Counted from the first letter of the stretch, positions 44,507 through 54,897 are shown. The stretch: DNA of 64,000 bases from JACKHO01 sp041398745 (GCA_041398745.1 JAWKUB010000002.1:992001-1056000); one strand, 5' to 3'. Notes: generated by a model not told the origin, from the sequence alone. Program-made: numbers and translations.

Positions 44507-47155
44507 ATGTTTCAATATCTCTTAGAGGCCTTCGGTTCGCAGCGGCGTCGACGCAAGTCGAGCGTCCAGTCGTTGGAGGTGTTTGAGTCTCGCATTCTGC
44601 TCACAGGAACTTTGGAACGGGCAAGTCTTTCCAACTCCGGCGGGGAGTTGACGGACCACTCCTACAATGGTGACGTCAGTGGCGACGGACGGCTCCTCGT
44701 TTTCTCTTCGCGGGCAAACGACGTTGTGACCGGAGACTCTGGAAGCATTTCCGATATCTTCATTCGCAACCTCGTAGACGGAACCATTTCCCGGCTGAGT
44801 CAGAATGTCAGTGGGGGCGGCGGAAACCGGGACTCACTCAGTCCGTCCATCAGTGACGACGGACGTTTCGTCGTGTTCCACAGTTACGCGCAGAACCTTG
44901 TCGAAGACGACAACACGGCTACCGCGGACATCTACCTGGCCGATTTGCAGACCGGTGACCTGGAACTCATCAGCCGGAAGTACAACGGCAATCGGAATGC
45001 ATCGAACCACAGTTCGACCGCAGCCGACGTCAGCAACGACGGGCGCTTTGTTGTGTTTCAAAGCGAAGGAAACAACCTCGTTGCTGATGATAAGAACGGC
45101 ATGATCGACATTTTCCTGTACGACCGTCAAACAGAGGCAATGACGCGTGTGTCGCAAGCGGTGGGCGGTGGCGACTCCAACAACCACAGCTACTCACCTC
45201 ACATCAGTGGCGATGGCAGGTACGTCGTCTATGCGAGTGCCGCATCAAACCTGATTGCCGGAGACGGCAATAGCCAGACTGATGTCTTTCGCTATGACCG
45301 CGTGACTGGGCAAACAGTTCGAGTCAACAGGGCCGTCACAGGTGAAGCGAACGGCTGGGCAGTGGCGCCTTCGATCAGCACCGACGGACGCTATGTCGCC
45401 TTCGACAGTTCCGCGAGTAATCTCGTTGCGGGTGATACGAACCGCGCGATTGATGTGTTTATTGTCGACATGAACTCAGGAACGACGGAACGAATTGAAG
45501 GGCTGAATGGTCAGGCCGATTCGCATTCCTGGTATCCAAGAATTACCGGCGATGGCAATGTCGTCGCCTTTGAAAGTGACGCGACGAATCTTTCCAATGT
45601 TGCTGTCGGAACCATCCGGCAGGCCTACGTCTACAACCGACTCACTCAGGAACTGCAGCTCTTATCCGTTTCGGAAGGAGTTGCCGGAAACGGCATTTCT
45701 CGCTGGGTCACGCCGAATGGTGATGGTTCAGTCATTACGTTCACTTCGGTGGCGTCAAATCTGGTTGCGGACGACACAAATAGCAGTAGCGACGCCTTTG
45801 TCTGGTATCGCGGAGCAGACAACAATGTTCCTGTCGTCACGAATACTTCACAGGGGCTGACTCTGGGTTGGACTGCAACTCCAGTCAATACCATCGCGCC
45901 AACTGACGCTGACGACGACACGCTCTCTATCACGGTGAACACTCTGCCAGCAGGTGTCTCCCTGAAGTTGGGTAACGCCGCTCTTACGGTCGGACAATCG
46001 CTGACCGTTGCTCAGTTCGGTGCTCTGCGCGTCGATTCGCCGTCAAGCGGCAATCAAGGCGATTCGTTGGGAACATTCACTTATTCCGTGACCGATGGTT
46101 TCGCCAGCGTTGATGGTGAAATGTCATTTTCACTGGCGGTTCCAGAAGTTGACGCGGCGTATTGGGATGCGTTTAACGGCACCTGGGTGCTTGTTGATAA
46201 CTCCGGCACCGGAGTACTCAATGAAACAATGGCGGTTCCCGTTGGTGACCTGTTCATCCAGTTCGCTGGACAAGGCGACGTCAACGGCGACGGACTCCAA
46301 GACCAGTTCACACTTTCGCGCAAAGGCGTGTGGATGGTGCGTCTTGCCGGAACCGACACTGCGGTCGAGTGGGGCAATTGGACCGGAGGGCCCTACCAGA
46401 ACATTCGCGTCGGCGACTTCAACGGTGACGGGCGAGACGACGTCCTGGCACAGGCCGTGAGTGATGGCAGCTGGTACGCGGGACTCTCCACTGGTTCGTC
46501 GTTTGGAATCAATGGCTTCGGGCGGTGGAATGCTTCCGTATGGGTCGACATTGTTGTAGGTGACTTCAATGGCGATGGACGAGACGACATTGCCGGACTC
46601 ATCGCCAACGGCGCGCAGTGGTGGGTTGGCCTGTCGAGCGGAAATGGCTTTGCTACGTCATTCTTTGGACAGTGGGAAGCGGGAGCTGGCTGGCGGTACC
46701 TGCGTGCTGGCGATTTCGACGGCGATGGCTACGACGACATCATTGCTCAGCAATCGACCGGGCATTGGACTTTGGGTTACGGCGGACAGTCGCGCTGGGT
46801 TGAACAGGCAGCCGTTCGCTGGTCAACACACGGCTGGGCCGATGTCCTCGTGGGCGACTACGATGGTGATGGTGCTGACGACCTTGTTGGTCGACATTCA
46901 GGTGGAGCCGTTTGGGTCATGCAGGCGAGCAATCGCACGCCCGTCAGTCAGTTTCGTGGATTCACGATGGCAGGATTGAACGCGGTGGTCACTCTCGGGG
47001 ACTTTAACGGCGACGGCAGAGCGGACCTGCTGGCCCTTTCGACGAGAACTGGCAACTGGCAAATCGACACGTCGGGGAATCGACTGTGGAGAACGGCAAG
47101 TGGCGTCTGGACCAATGACGGCATTCCGCTGTCAATTATGAGCGGCGTGCATTAA
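44507..47155 (+). CDS. Secreted TolB-like propeller / FG-GAP repeat protein
   Basis: 882 residues. The N-terminus has RRRRK and SLEVFESRILLTG (22-34), a variant of the LEPR-XLL motif. Residues about 40-445 carry six or seven repeats of the pattern SxDGRxVVFxSxAxNLVxxDxN (SDDGRFVVFHSYAQNLVEDD, STDGRYVAFDSSASNLVAGD), a PD40/TolB-like propeller. About 445-540 looks like a cadherin-like sandwich, and the C-terminal third has FG-GAP repeats (GDFNGDGRDDVLAQ, GDFNGDGRDDIAGL, GDFDGDGYDDIIAQ). Probably exported. Its FG-GAP part parallels the protein at 18492-20936. It converges with the Hsp70-like gene, 22 bases away. Confidence 0.85.
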   Translation: MFQYLLEAFGSQRRRRKSSVQSLEVFESRILLTGTLERASLSNSGGELTDHSYNGDVSGDGRLLVFSSRANDVVTGDSGSISDIFIRNLVDGTISRLSQNVSGGGGNRDSLSPSISDDGRFVVFHSYAQNLVEDDNTATADIYLADLQTGDLELISRKYNGNRNASNHSSTAADVSNDGRFVVFQSEGNNLVADDKNGMIDIFLYDRQTEAMTRVSQAVGGGDSNNHSYSPHISGDGRYVVYASAASNLIAGDGNSQTDVFRYDRVTGQTVRVNRAVTGEANGWAVAPSISTDGRYVAFDSSASNLVAGDTNRAIDVFIVDMNSGTTERIEGLNGQADSHSWYPRITGDGNVVAFESDATNLSNVAVGTIRQAYVYNRLTQELQLLSVSEGVAGNGISRWVTPNGDGSVITFTSVASNLVADDTNSSSDAFVWYRGADNNVPVVTNTSQGLTLGWTATPVNTIAPTDADDDTLSITVNTLPAGVSLKLGNAALTVGQSLTVAQFGALRVDSPSSGNQGDSLGTFTYSVTDGFASVDGEMSFSLAVPEVDAAYWDAFNGTWVLVDNSGTGVLNETMAVPVGDLFIQFAGQGDVNGDGLQDQFTLSRKGVWMVRLAGTDTAVEWGNWTGGPYQNIRVGDFNGDGRDDVLAQAVSDGSWYAGLSTGSSFGINGFGRWNASVWVDIVVGDFNGDGRDDIAGLIANGAQWWVGLSSGNGFATSFFGQWEAGAGWRYLRAGDFDGDGYDDIIAQQSTGHWTLGYGGQSRWVEQAAVRWSTHGWADVLVGDYDGDGADDLVGRHSGGAVWVMQASNRTPVSQFRGFTMAGLNAVVTLGDFNGDGRADLLALSTRTGNWQIDTSGNRLWRTASGVWTNDGIPLSIMSGVH

Positions 47156-47177
47156 GCCGTCCGCAGTATTTCCCTGA

Positions 47178-49172
47178 CTACTGAGGCGGATTTCGAGGTA
47201 CACGACGTTTTGCGGCCGTCTTTCCTGGTCCCTGCGCTGATGATGGTTTGACTTGTCGTCGTGTTGGCACCTTCGCCTTTCCACTCAAACAGCTCCCACA
47301 GTTGCCCCTCAAATCAAGTGGCTCACCACACTGGTTGCAAAGGGGAATGGGGCGATCAGCCTCTTCCAACGGAATGGACAAATTCACCTTAGGAGCTTGC
47401 CGAGGCGTTGGCTTGGGTTTCCGAGGCGGCGAAGCTGTAGAAGTGGGTTGAGGTTTCGTCCCCGTCGACATCTTGGACCTGGGTTGCGGAGCCTTGTTGT
47501 TTGCCGCAGGTACAAACGTGGACTTCGAAGCACTCTTCACATTTGGAGTTGGAGCGACCTCCTTCGTAGGAGGTGGAGAAGGAATCGATGAAATGGCATC
47601 GTCCAACGAAGCCCAGCCTTCTTCGGGAACAACTTGTTCCGGCACCGTTTGTGCGGATACGTTCTCGCGTCGAATAATTGTTGTTCGGGCTGACCTACCG
47701 CTGACAAGCTCTTTGGCTTCGACATGCACACGAGCCTGCGCGTCGTAGCGAATGGTCACTTCAATGGGAGAACCGACCGGCAAATTTGCTGGGAGTTCGT
47801 CGACCACGCAGGTCCCCAATTCTACGGGCTGATCGGGCTCGCCCGTTCCACTCTCCACGATATGGAGGCTGACTCGTTTTTGATTGGGAACCACCGTTCC
47901 GAATCGCTGCCGGTACGCGGCAGGGAGAGGCGTATTGGCCGGAATGAGATAATGCCCCACGCGGTTTCCCGTTTCAAGGTCGCGTACAAGAATCCCCAGC
48001 CCGCGTGCATTTACGCTTTGTTGCGTGACGCGTGCCAACTTGGCCCGGGCTTCACGATTCAGCGACGACGTCTCCAGCGACTGACCGCTCATCAGCATAC
48101 CGGCATAGTAGGCTGCACCATGTGAAATCGACTGATCTGGCGAGAGCATGGTATTCAGCGTCGTCCCGCTAATGCGGTCGAGCATGCTTTTGACCATCGG
48201 CATGCGTGACGCACCGCCCGTGACAAGGACAGCATCCACGTTCTGCCAACCGAGTCGATTCGCTTTCAGCATCCCTTTGGTGATGCTCTCCGTGGCTGCA
48301 ACATGCTTTTTCGTAAGCGCCTCAAAGCGGTCTCGATCAACTGCATAGGTCTTCCTCCGTCCCGCATGCTGGACCATCAGCGAAGCTTTTTCCCGAACGC
48401 TGAGTGCCCGCTTGACCTGTTCCACTTCAATGGCGAGAGATTGCATGCTCTCTCTGTCCAAACGAGGGTCATGCCCCGTCTCTCGGGAGAACTGATCGCA
48501 GACGAACGACTCCAGCGCCTTGTTCCAGTCGAGTCCGCCAAGGTGCAAATCACCACCGGAAGCCTGAACGCGGACTTCGTTCTGATTGTATTTCACAAGA
48601 GATAAGTCGAATGTCCCGCCCCCGAGGTCGAACACCAACACCGTTTGATCATTCGCGATTTCGGCAAACCACATGCCATCGCTCAAGACGTGGCAGAGTG
48701 CTGCGGCAACCGGTTCGTTAATGACGTCCACCTGTTCAAGCCCAGCGAGCTTTCCTGCATCGACGGTAAACTGCCGCTGAATTTCGGAGAACTGAGCTGG
48801 CACGGTGATGACCGCGCGTTTAATGGGGACACCAAGTTGCTGTTCGGCCCCGTCCAGCAGCTTGCGAACAATGAATGCCGAAACATCGACTGGCGTATAA
48901 ACGCGACCATCAATCACCCAGTTCTTTTGGGGATCGCCCATGTGCCGCTTGGCATGCATGACGACTCGTTCTGGACAGGTCACAGAGTTCCGCAATGCCT
49001 CAGTGCCAACAATGGCGTCATCACCCTCAAAGAAAACGACAGACGGCGTCGACAGTTCCCCCTCAGTATTCGGCAATGTCTGCGGTTGCCCATGTGGCGT
49101 GAGAATTGAGAGGCAAGAGTATGTCGTTCCCAGGTCAATTCCCACAGCATGGGTTGTGCTTCGTGGTGGCAT
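47178..49172 (-). CDS. Hsp70/DnaK-like protein with C-terminal zinc ribbon
   Basis: 664 residues; AGGAA precedes the ATG. The ATPase domain (about 8-370) is intact: AVGIDLGTTYSCLSIL, INEPVAAAL, VFDLGGGTFDLSLV, VLVTGGASRMPMV. A substrate-domain-like beta part follows (about 400-510). In place of the usual helical lid there is a Pro/Ser/Lys-rich stretch (about 530-615) and a short zinc ribbon, CNQCGEP and CGSC. It is therefore not the housekeeping DnaK and probably a specialised chaperone-like ATPase. No grpE or dnaJ is adjacent. Confidence 0.9.
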   Translation of the reverse strand: MPPRSTTHAVGIDLGTTYSCLSILTPHGQPQTLPNTEGELSTPSVVFFEGDDAIVGTEALRNSVTCPERVVMHAKRHMGDPQKNWVIDGRVYTPVDVSAFIVRKLLDGAEQQLGVPIKRAVITVPAQFSEIQRQFTVDAGKLAGLEQVDVINEPVAAALCHVLSDGMWFAEIANDQTVLVFDLGGGTFDLSLVKYNQNEVRVQASGGDLHLGGLDWNKALESFVCDQFSRETGHDPRLDRESMQSLAIEVEQVKRALSVREKASLMVQHAGRRKTYAVDRDRFEALTKKHVAATESITKGMLKANRLGWQNVDAVLVTGGASRMPMVKSMLDRISGTTLNTMLSPDQSISHGAAYYAGMLMSGQSLETSSLNREARAKLARVTQQSVNARGLGILVRDLETGNRVGHYLIPANTPLPAAYRQRFGTVVPNQKRVSLHIVESGTGEPDQPVELGTCVVDELPANLPVGSPIEVTIRYDAQARVHVEAKELVSGRSARTTIIRRENVSAQTVPEQVVPEEGWASLDDAISSIPSPPPTKEVAPTPNVKSASKSTFVPAANNKAPQPRSKMSTGTKPQPTSTASPPRKPKPTPRQAPKVNLSIPLEEADRPIPLCNQCGEPLDLRGNCGSCLSGKAKVPTRRQVKPSSAQGPGKTAAKRRVPRNPPQ

Positions 49173-49489
49173 TACTCATTTCCTGAGAGGTAGACGAATC
49201 AACGGGCGGCACAAGTCAGAAACGGACAAAAAGGCAACGCTTCAACTGACTTATGTCCATAGTAACCGAACTGAAACAGGGAAAGCACGCGCACAACCGT
49301 GTGAACAGGCGATTTGGACATCACTTCCAGTTGAACGAGCATCTGGTAACACATTCCACTATCATTTTCCGTATTCCTAAAAATGCTCGAACGTTCGGTC
49401 AAATGCCCATTCATTGTCATCATTACCGAGCAACCTCGTCGTGCAAACACTTATTTTCATTTCCATTGTTCGTTTGCCCTTAATCTGAA
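49173..49489. other. Divergent intergenic region
   Basis: 317 bases between the Hsp70-like gene (minus) and the large membrane-protein gene (plus). No gene supported. The AT-rich stretch at about 49440-49480 is a likely promoter area for the plus-strand gene, but no consensus boxes with proper spacing were found. Confidence 0.4.
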
Positions 49490-52400
49490 ATGTCTGAACC
49501 AGAATCCAAACCGTCCCCAGGCCCAGATGGTCCAGCGGCCTCCGCTCCCAATGCGGTAGAGAATGAAAAGCCGAATAGCGCCCACCCCGGCAGCGAAACG
49601 GAAACGGGCGAAGCTGTGGAAGCAACCGCGCCGGCGGAAGAAAAAGTTCCAGAGTCGGAAGAGCTGACACCCGAGATTTTTGAGGATGAGTGCCAACGGG
49701 GTGATGCCATGCTCAGCTGGGCCGCATTGCTTGTCGGCGTATTATTGGCGTGGACATACATTACGGACTCCTCAGTACTCGTCAAAATCCGAGCGGGCGA
49801 ATACATGCTGTTGCATGGAGTTTTGCCTCCACGGGTCGACCACCTTTCAGGATCGGCGAATGGTCAAACCTGGGTGAATCTTGGCTGGCTGAGCGATATT
49901 GTCCTCGGCGGCCTGAACGCACTGGGAACTTGGTCCGTCACGCTCTTCGCTGTCGTTTGTGCTGGCGTCGGATTTGGCACTTTGTCGCGAGTTTCACTTC
50001 CCAAGACCACAACATGGTGGTTGTCGATTTGCCTTGTGCTGACTGCACTGGCCGTGTTTCCCGTATTGCAGCCGGGGACTGGCACTGTGACGCTGCTCGG
50101 GTTGAGCCTGCTGCTCTATTTCCTGCAGGCAAATCGGGTGACACCTGTAACGGGACTCACGTGGAAGATTGGCTTGCTCATGTTCCTGTGGAGCAACGCC
50201 GACGAAAACGCGTTCCTTGGCTTGGTGGTATTGGCCGCGTGGGCGGTTGGCCACTTGATGGCCGGCGAATCAACTGAACCGGCGTCGAATGAGAACAAGA
50301 CTGCCCCGGCGACGAATCCGTGGATTGTCGTTGTCAGCGGGTTTGTTGCCGCGTTGCTGCATCCCTGGCATATTCATGTTCTTCTCGCACCGTACACGAA
50401 ACTTGCCATTGTTGATCCAGAAGCGAGGCTGTACGGAGAAACCAGCGACATGGGCCTCAACTGGCTGAACTACGGGTTGGTGCATGAGCCGTTCTGGGCG
50501 AACATGGATGTCTTTGCAATTGTTGGATTGGTTCTGCTGGGACTATCCATCATCAGCCTGTTACTAAACTATCGTCGTTTCGACATGGGCCTCACGCTGG
50601 CCTGGTTTGCCGTTAACGTGCTGGGATTGTTTTCTGGTGAACTGTTCTGCTGCGCTGCGGTGTTGAACGGAATTGTCGCTGGATTGAATGGCCAGGACTG
50701 GTTCCGCAATACATTCTCTCAGGAATACACCATTGAACGCTGGACCGTCATCAAATTGCAGACCGGAAGGGCTCTGACGGTACTCGCCGTATTCGGTGCG
50801 GCCTACGTCATGATGAACGGAATGCTGACAGGGCCTGCCGGGCGCCGTCTTGGAATGGGAATCGACCCACGTTGGCGCGAACGGATTGAAGGTATTCAAC
50901 AAATCCTCCCTGGCGTTCCTGGAGCGCGCGTGTTCCCGTTGCGGGTGGATCAGGGCGATTTGCTCATTTGGGTTCGCAAACAGCCATTCGTCGACAGCCG
51001 CCTCGGTCTCTACGTCGCCGGAGACGACAATTTGCTTTCAACACATCGTCAAATTCGTATTGCACTGCGTGCCGAAAATCCGCAGGTGCTGGGGAGCGGA
51101 AAGCCGGACATCTGGATTCAAGGATTAAAAGAGCATGACACAGACTGTGTGATGCCCAGACTTTGGGGGACCGCGGACTATGCCACATTCTTTGATCTGG
51201 CCAGTTCAGGCTGGCGACTCACGGGCTTCTCTGGCGCTGCCGCAACGTTTGTTCACGAAGACCTCATGGGGGCTGAAGCGGCTGAGTTTGAGACAGAACA
51301 TGGGGCTGCAGACTTTTTGCGAGATGGACTGCGCGAGCCAGCGCAAAACACCATATTGCAAATGCGCCCGTTCTGGCCGACGCCTTCAAACGTCTATGAC
51401 AAATGGCTCGTGCAAAAGATCCCCATGATCAACGATGGCACACAAATGGCCATCCATTTTGACAAATTACGGGTACAGCAGGTGCAACGGCTCAATGCGT
51501 ACATGGCAGGTGCCTCTGACCCCAATGAGCCTAATGCCGAGGCGTATGGAATGGCGGCAACGGAGGCGCTGCCTCAATCGTTGTCCCTGACCTTCCTCTC
51601 GATTCGAAATGCGCGACGTGGCCTCGAAGAGTCAATTACGTCCGGACAGGACCCGCAGGGCCGTGCGCAGGCGTACCGTGTGCTGCGAAATTCGTACCTG
51701 AGCCTTGCAGAACTGGAACGACTGCTCGGTCAGTTGTATGGCGGAGTGCAGCTTTCCTCCGAGATTCGGTATGCACAGGCTCTGGCGGCCGCTCGCCATG
51801 CGTATTTGGAATCTGGAGCGGCAGAAGATTTGTACAACCTGACGCAAATCCAACTCCAGCTGCAACAGCTCGACCTGGCGCTTGATTCACTGGAAAAGTA
51901 TCAGGAATTGACCGGTCAACTCACTCCCCTTTCGCTCTCGAGCCCGGAAGGCCTTGAGGAACAAACACAAGCGGAAAAAGGGCTGAAGCAGTTGCAGGAA
52001 ATCGTGACCAGCGTTCGGGATGCCATGCAAGTCCAAGAAGGCGCCAGTGAGGAGGAAATTCGCCAGCAACACTTCAGCATCGCAATGGGCAGCAACTGTC
52101 CGGGAATAGCTCTTGAGGTCATCGAGCAAGACAAGACCGTATTGGCAGAGAACCTGGACCTGACATTGGTCTACGCAGACATGCTCTTGAAGACCGGTCG
52201 TTATGAAGATGCCTGGGAGTCACTCGAGGCGCTGGAGCGGCGTTTTCCCAACGAGCGAGTCCCCCCTCAAGAATTGAATTATCTGGTGAAATGGACCCAA
52301 CTGACAGCAATCGCCAATGCGGTTGCCATGGATTTATCCCGAGCCGACGAACTGCTCGTTCAGTGCGGTATGGCTCAACGTCGCTCAATCCTGAGAGGCT

Positions 52401-52729
52401 GGATCGATTTTCCTCCGCTCGCCTACGACATTCCAGTAAAAGTCGACACCATGCCCATTCAGAATGCCGGTCAACTCCAAGCCACAATTCTCCAACAATT
52501 CGCGTGGGACCAGGTTATGCTGAACGTTGCTCAACTTCGCTGGGAAATGGGCGACATCCCCGGAACTCAGAACGCCCTGGAGGCCATCTACAACCAGCAT
52601 CCCAATTCAAACTTGCGTCCACTGGTTGGTTGGATGCTGACGGTCATTACACAGGAACAGCACGACCCGAATCCACCATCCGACCAAATCCCGGCGAGCA
52701 AAGACACGGTTACACCGAACGAGGAATAA
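49490..52729 (+). CDS. Large polytopic membrane protein with TPR-like C-terminus
   Basis: 1079 residues. An acidic, Pro/Glu-rich cytoplasmic N-terminus (about 1-65) is followed by roughly ten to eleven membrane helices (about 75-470), resembling GT-C-like integral membrane proteins by pattern only. A soluble region of about 600 residues follows, with helical repeats of TPR character (YGGVQLSSEIRYAQALAAAR, DLYNLTQIQLQLQQLDLALD, LVYADMLLKTGRYEDAWESL). I do not recognise a named family. A BatA/vWA protein gene follows 109 bases downstream, so the two could work together. The soluble part may face outward; topology not certain. Confidence 0.8.
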   Translation: MSEPESKPSPGPDGPAASAPNAVENEKPNSAHPGSETETGEAVEATAPAEEKVPESEELTPEIFEDECQRGDAMLSWAALLVGVLLAWTYITDSSVLVKIRAGEYMLLHGVLPPRVDHLSGSANGQTWVNLGWLSDIVLGGLNALGTWSVTLFAVVCAGVGFGTLSRVSLPKTTTWWLSICLVLTALAVFPVLQPGTGTVTLLGLSLLLYFLQANRVTPVTGLTWKIGLLMFLWSNADENAFLGLVVLAAWAVGHLMAGESTEPASNENKTAPATNPWIVVVSGFVAALLHPWHIHVLLAPYTKLAIVDPEARLYGETSDMGLNWLNYGLVHEPFWANMDVFAIVGLVLLGLSIISLLLNYRRFDMGLTLAWFAVNVLGLFSGELFCCAAVLNGIVAGLNGQDWFRNTFSQEYTIERWTVIKLQTGRALTVLAVFGAAYVMMNGMLTGPAGRRLGMGIDPRWRERIEGIQQILPGVPGARVFPLRVDQGDLLIWVRKQPFVDSRLGLYVAGDDNLLSTHRQIRIALRAENPQVLGSGKPDIWIQGLKEHDTDCVMPRLWGTADYATFFDLASSGWRLTGFSGAAATFVHEDLMGAEAAEFETEHGAADFLRDGLREPAQNTILQMRPFWPTPSNVYDKWLVQKIPMINDGTQMAIHFDKLRVQQVQRLNAYMAGASDPNEPNAEAYGMAATEALPQSLSLTFLSIRNARRGLEESITSGQDPQGRAQAYRVLRNSYLSLAELERLLGQLYGGVQLSSEIRYAQALAAARHAYLESGAAEDLYNLTQIQLQLQQLDLALDSLEKYQELTGQLTPLSLSSPEGLEEQTQAEKGLKQLQEIVTSVRDAMQVQEGASEEEIRQQHFSIAMGSNCPGIALEVIEQDKTVLAENLDLTLVYADMLLKTGRYEDAWESLEALERRFPNERVPPQELNYLVKWTQLTAIANAVAMDLSRADELLVQCGMAQRRSILRGWIDFPPLAYDIPVKVDTMPIQNAGQLQATILQQFAWDQVMLNVAQLRWEMGDIPGTQNALEAIYNQHPNSNLRPLVGWMLTVITQEQHDPNPPSDQIPASKDTVTPNEE

Positions 52730-52838
52730 GGCTTTGCCGGTTTGAATTCCGGCAATCAGGCTTGCAGTTTTTTCCTCACCCGCCACAATAAACAGACAAT
52801 TTGACTTTCTTTTTCCGAAGCCAGGTGTTTCGTCTCAC

Positions 52839-54791
52839 ATGAGTTGGTTGCCGCAGTTCTTTGCACCGTCTTACTGGTGGCTGTTTTTGCTGCTGATTCC
52901 ACTGGTGATTGTGTACTTCCTGAAACTGCGTCGCACGCGCGTAGCCATTCCGTCGCTGGCGCTCTGGCAACAGGTGGTGAACGATCAGCGGGTGAATTCG
53001 CCATTCCAACGCTTCAAACGCAACCTGCTGCTCCTGTTGCAAATCCTGATTTTGCTGCTGCTGGTATTTTCCGTCATGCAGCCGTACTTCGCTGGTACGG
53101 AATCAAAGGCCCAAAAACTTCCCATCCTCATTGACTGCTCCGCGAGTATGGGAGCCCGAGACGAGTCGGGTAAATCCCGCCTCGAATTGGTGAAGGAGGA
53201 AGTTCTCGAAATCATCAACGGGCTTCCGCCAGGTACCGAACTGACTTTGATTGAAGTGGGAGCCTCAGCCCGGCGCGTTACCGACTTCACTGACAACAAA
53301 GTTGTGCTGCGTGAAGCCTTGGAGGAAATGTCTGTATCGGATGTCCCGAGCCGTCTCGAAGATGGCCTCCGTCTCGCGCAAGCTCTCACTCGCAGCACCG
53401 ATCAAATCGAATCGGTGCGGCTCTACAGCGATGGCAATTTGCCGACAAAGATGAATCCGGCAACAAGCAAGCCAATGGCAGCCATCGACTTCGACCTCTC
53501 GTTCCCCATTGAGTTCTTTCCCGTTGATCCCGCCGGGAGAAACCTCGGTATTACGTCGTTCAATGCTCGACGTACGTCGGCCGACCGCTGGGATGTCTTC
53601 GTCCGTGTCGAATCGGACTCGGGCGGTGGATCCGATGGTAAGGTGACGCTCTACAGCAATGGGGAAGTTGTGGGCGAAGAGCGCGTGATTCTGGAGGCAG
53701 GCGAGTCCCAGCGTCTCGTTTTTCGCGTCGGCACGAACTCGCCGCATCGGCTCGAAGCGAAGCTGACAGTCAGCGGGCACGACGCGCTGGCATCAGACAA
53801 TGTGGCCTGGCTGTCTCTGCCTGTTGGACGTCGTCTGAAAGTGTTTTGCCCGCCGGAACTGGCAACATATCGTCACGCACTCCTGGCCATTGAGGAAGTT
53901 GCGTTAGAGCCTGATGCTGAGGGAAAGTCGTCTGAGACCAGCTACGATTTACTCATTTCCGACGACGTGTCCGATTCTTCAATTCAAGCGACGTCGTCAC
54001 TCTATGTTGGTCAGGTTCCCGAAGATTTGCGCCAACTCGTGACCATCAATGAGGTCGATGCAAACGCCCCAGCCGAGGAAATTGAGTATCCCCGGATTGT
54101 CGACTGGAAACGGGACGCAACCCTGCTTCAGCATACTCAGCTGAAGGAAGTTCTCATTTCCGACGCCCCCGTAAAGGGAGAGGGAGTGGAAGACGGGGAC
54201 ATTGAGCGCGAGGGGTACGAAATCCTGGCGTTCGGGAACACGGGGCCACTCATACTGCGGCATCAAGAAGGGTTGGAACTGGATTACTACATTCTCTTCC
54301 AGACGGACCGCTCCACGCTTCCATACCGCGTGAGCTTCCCGATTATTGTCTCAAACCTGGTAAATGAAGCCATGCAGCAGGCGTCACTGGCCGACCTGCA
54401 GGCTCCACCGACTGGTGTGCTTCCCCCCCTTACTCTTGCGGCCCGTCGTGAGGTTGAGTGTCGAGTCACAACTCCCGCTGGAAAGCACCAGGAGCGTACG
54501 ACCACGGAAGAAGGCGTGCTCATAGGGGTTTCTGCGCCTAACGTTGGCGAATATGAAATTCGTCAGAATGGCGAACTCGTGGAGCAAATTGGTGTCTCAC
54601 TGCTGAATTCGACGGAAACATCTTTGGCAACCGTCGACAAAATCCACTTCAATGAGTTGGCCGTGGAAGCCGCCCCCGAACGCAAGACGACGAATCAATT
54701 GTGGTGGCGGCAACTCGCCATGGCCGCTCTGTGCGTTCTGCTCATTGAGTGGTGGTACTTCCAGAAACGCCCTGCCGGCGTACCAGACTGA
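52839..54791 (+). CDS. BatA-like membrane protein with von Willebrand factor A domain
   Basis: 650 residues. The N-terminus is the aerotolerance (BatA) type: SYWWLFLLLIPLVIVYFLKL and a second helix (about 62-80, LLLLLQILILLLLVF). A vWA domain follows with a metal-ion site at D99-C-S101-A-S103 (LIDCSASMG). The middle part is beta-rich and a third membrane helix is near the C-terminus (about 625-643, MAALCVLLIEWWYF). Such proteins usually sit next to MoxR-type ATPase and DUF58 genes; those are not in this stretch. A protein-interaction or assembly role at the membrane is likely. Confidence 0.87.
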   Translation: MSWLPQFFAPSYWWLFLLLIPLVIVYFLKLRRTRVAIPSLALWQQVVNDQRVNSPFQRFKRNLLLLLQILILLLLVFSVMQPYFAGTESKAQKLPILIDCSASMGARDESGKSRLELVKEEVLEIINGLPPGTELTLIEVGASARRVTDFTDNKVVLREALEEMSVSDVPSRLEDGLRLAQALTRSTDQIESVRLYSDGNLPTKMNPATSKPMAAIDFDLSFPIEFFPVDPAGRNLGITSFNARRTSADRWDVFVRVESDSGGGSDGKVTLYSNGEVVGEERVILEAGESQRLVFRVGTNSPHRLEAKLTVSGHDALASDNVAWLSLPVGRRLKVFCPPELATYRHALLAIEEVALEPDAEGKSSETSYDLLISDDVSDSSIQATSSLYVGQVPEDLRQLVTINEVDANAPAEEIEYPRIVDWKRDATLLQHTQLKEVLISDAPVKGEGVEDGDIEREGYEILAFGNTGPLILRHQEGLELDYYILFQTDRSTLPYRVSFPIIVSNLVNEAMQQASLADLQAPPTGVLPPLTLAARREVECRVTTPAGKHQERTTTEEGVLIGVSAPNVGEYEIRQNGELVEQIGVSLLNSTETSLATVDKIHFNELAVEAAPERKTTNQLWWRQLAMAALCVLLIEWWYFQKRPAGVPD

Positions 54792-54897
54792 CTTTTCCAC
54801 CTGGAATTCGTCATACCACAGTCTGCAAGTGCGTTGCTCTCCTCTACAATGGGGCACCGCATGGTGTGATTTGCTCTCTCGACTCATTGAAGCCGAC

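Noticed and set aside
47156..47190. Possible bidirectional terminator between the 44507 gene and the Hsp70-like gene
   Set aside because: The stem is interrupted by a bulge and has no T-run on either side.
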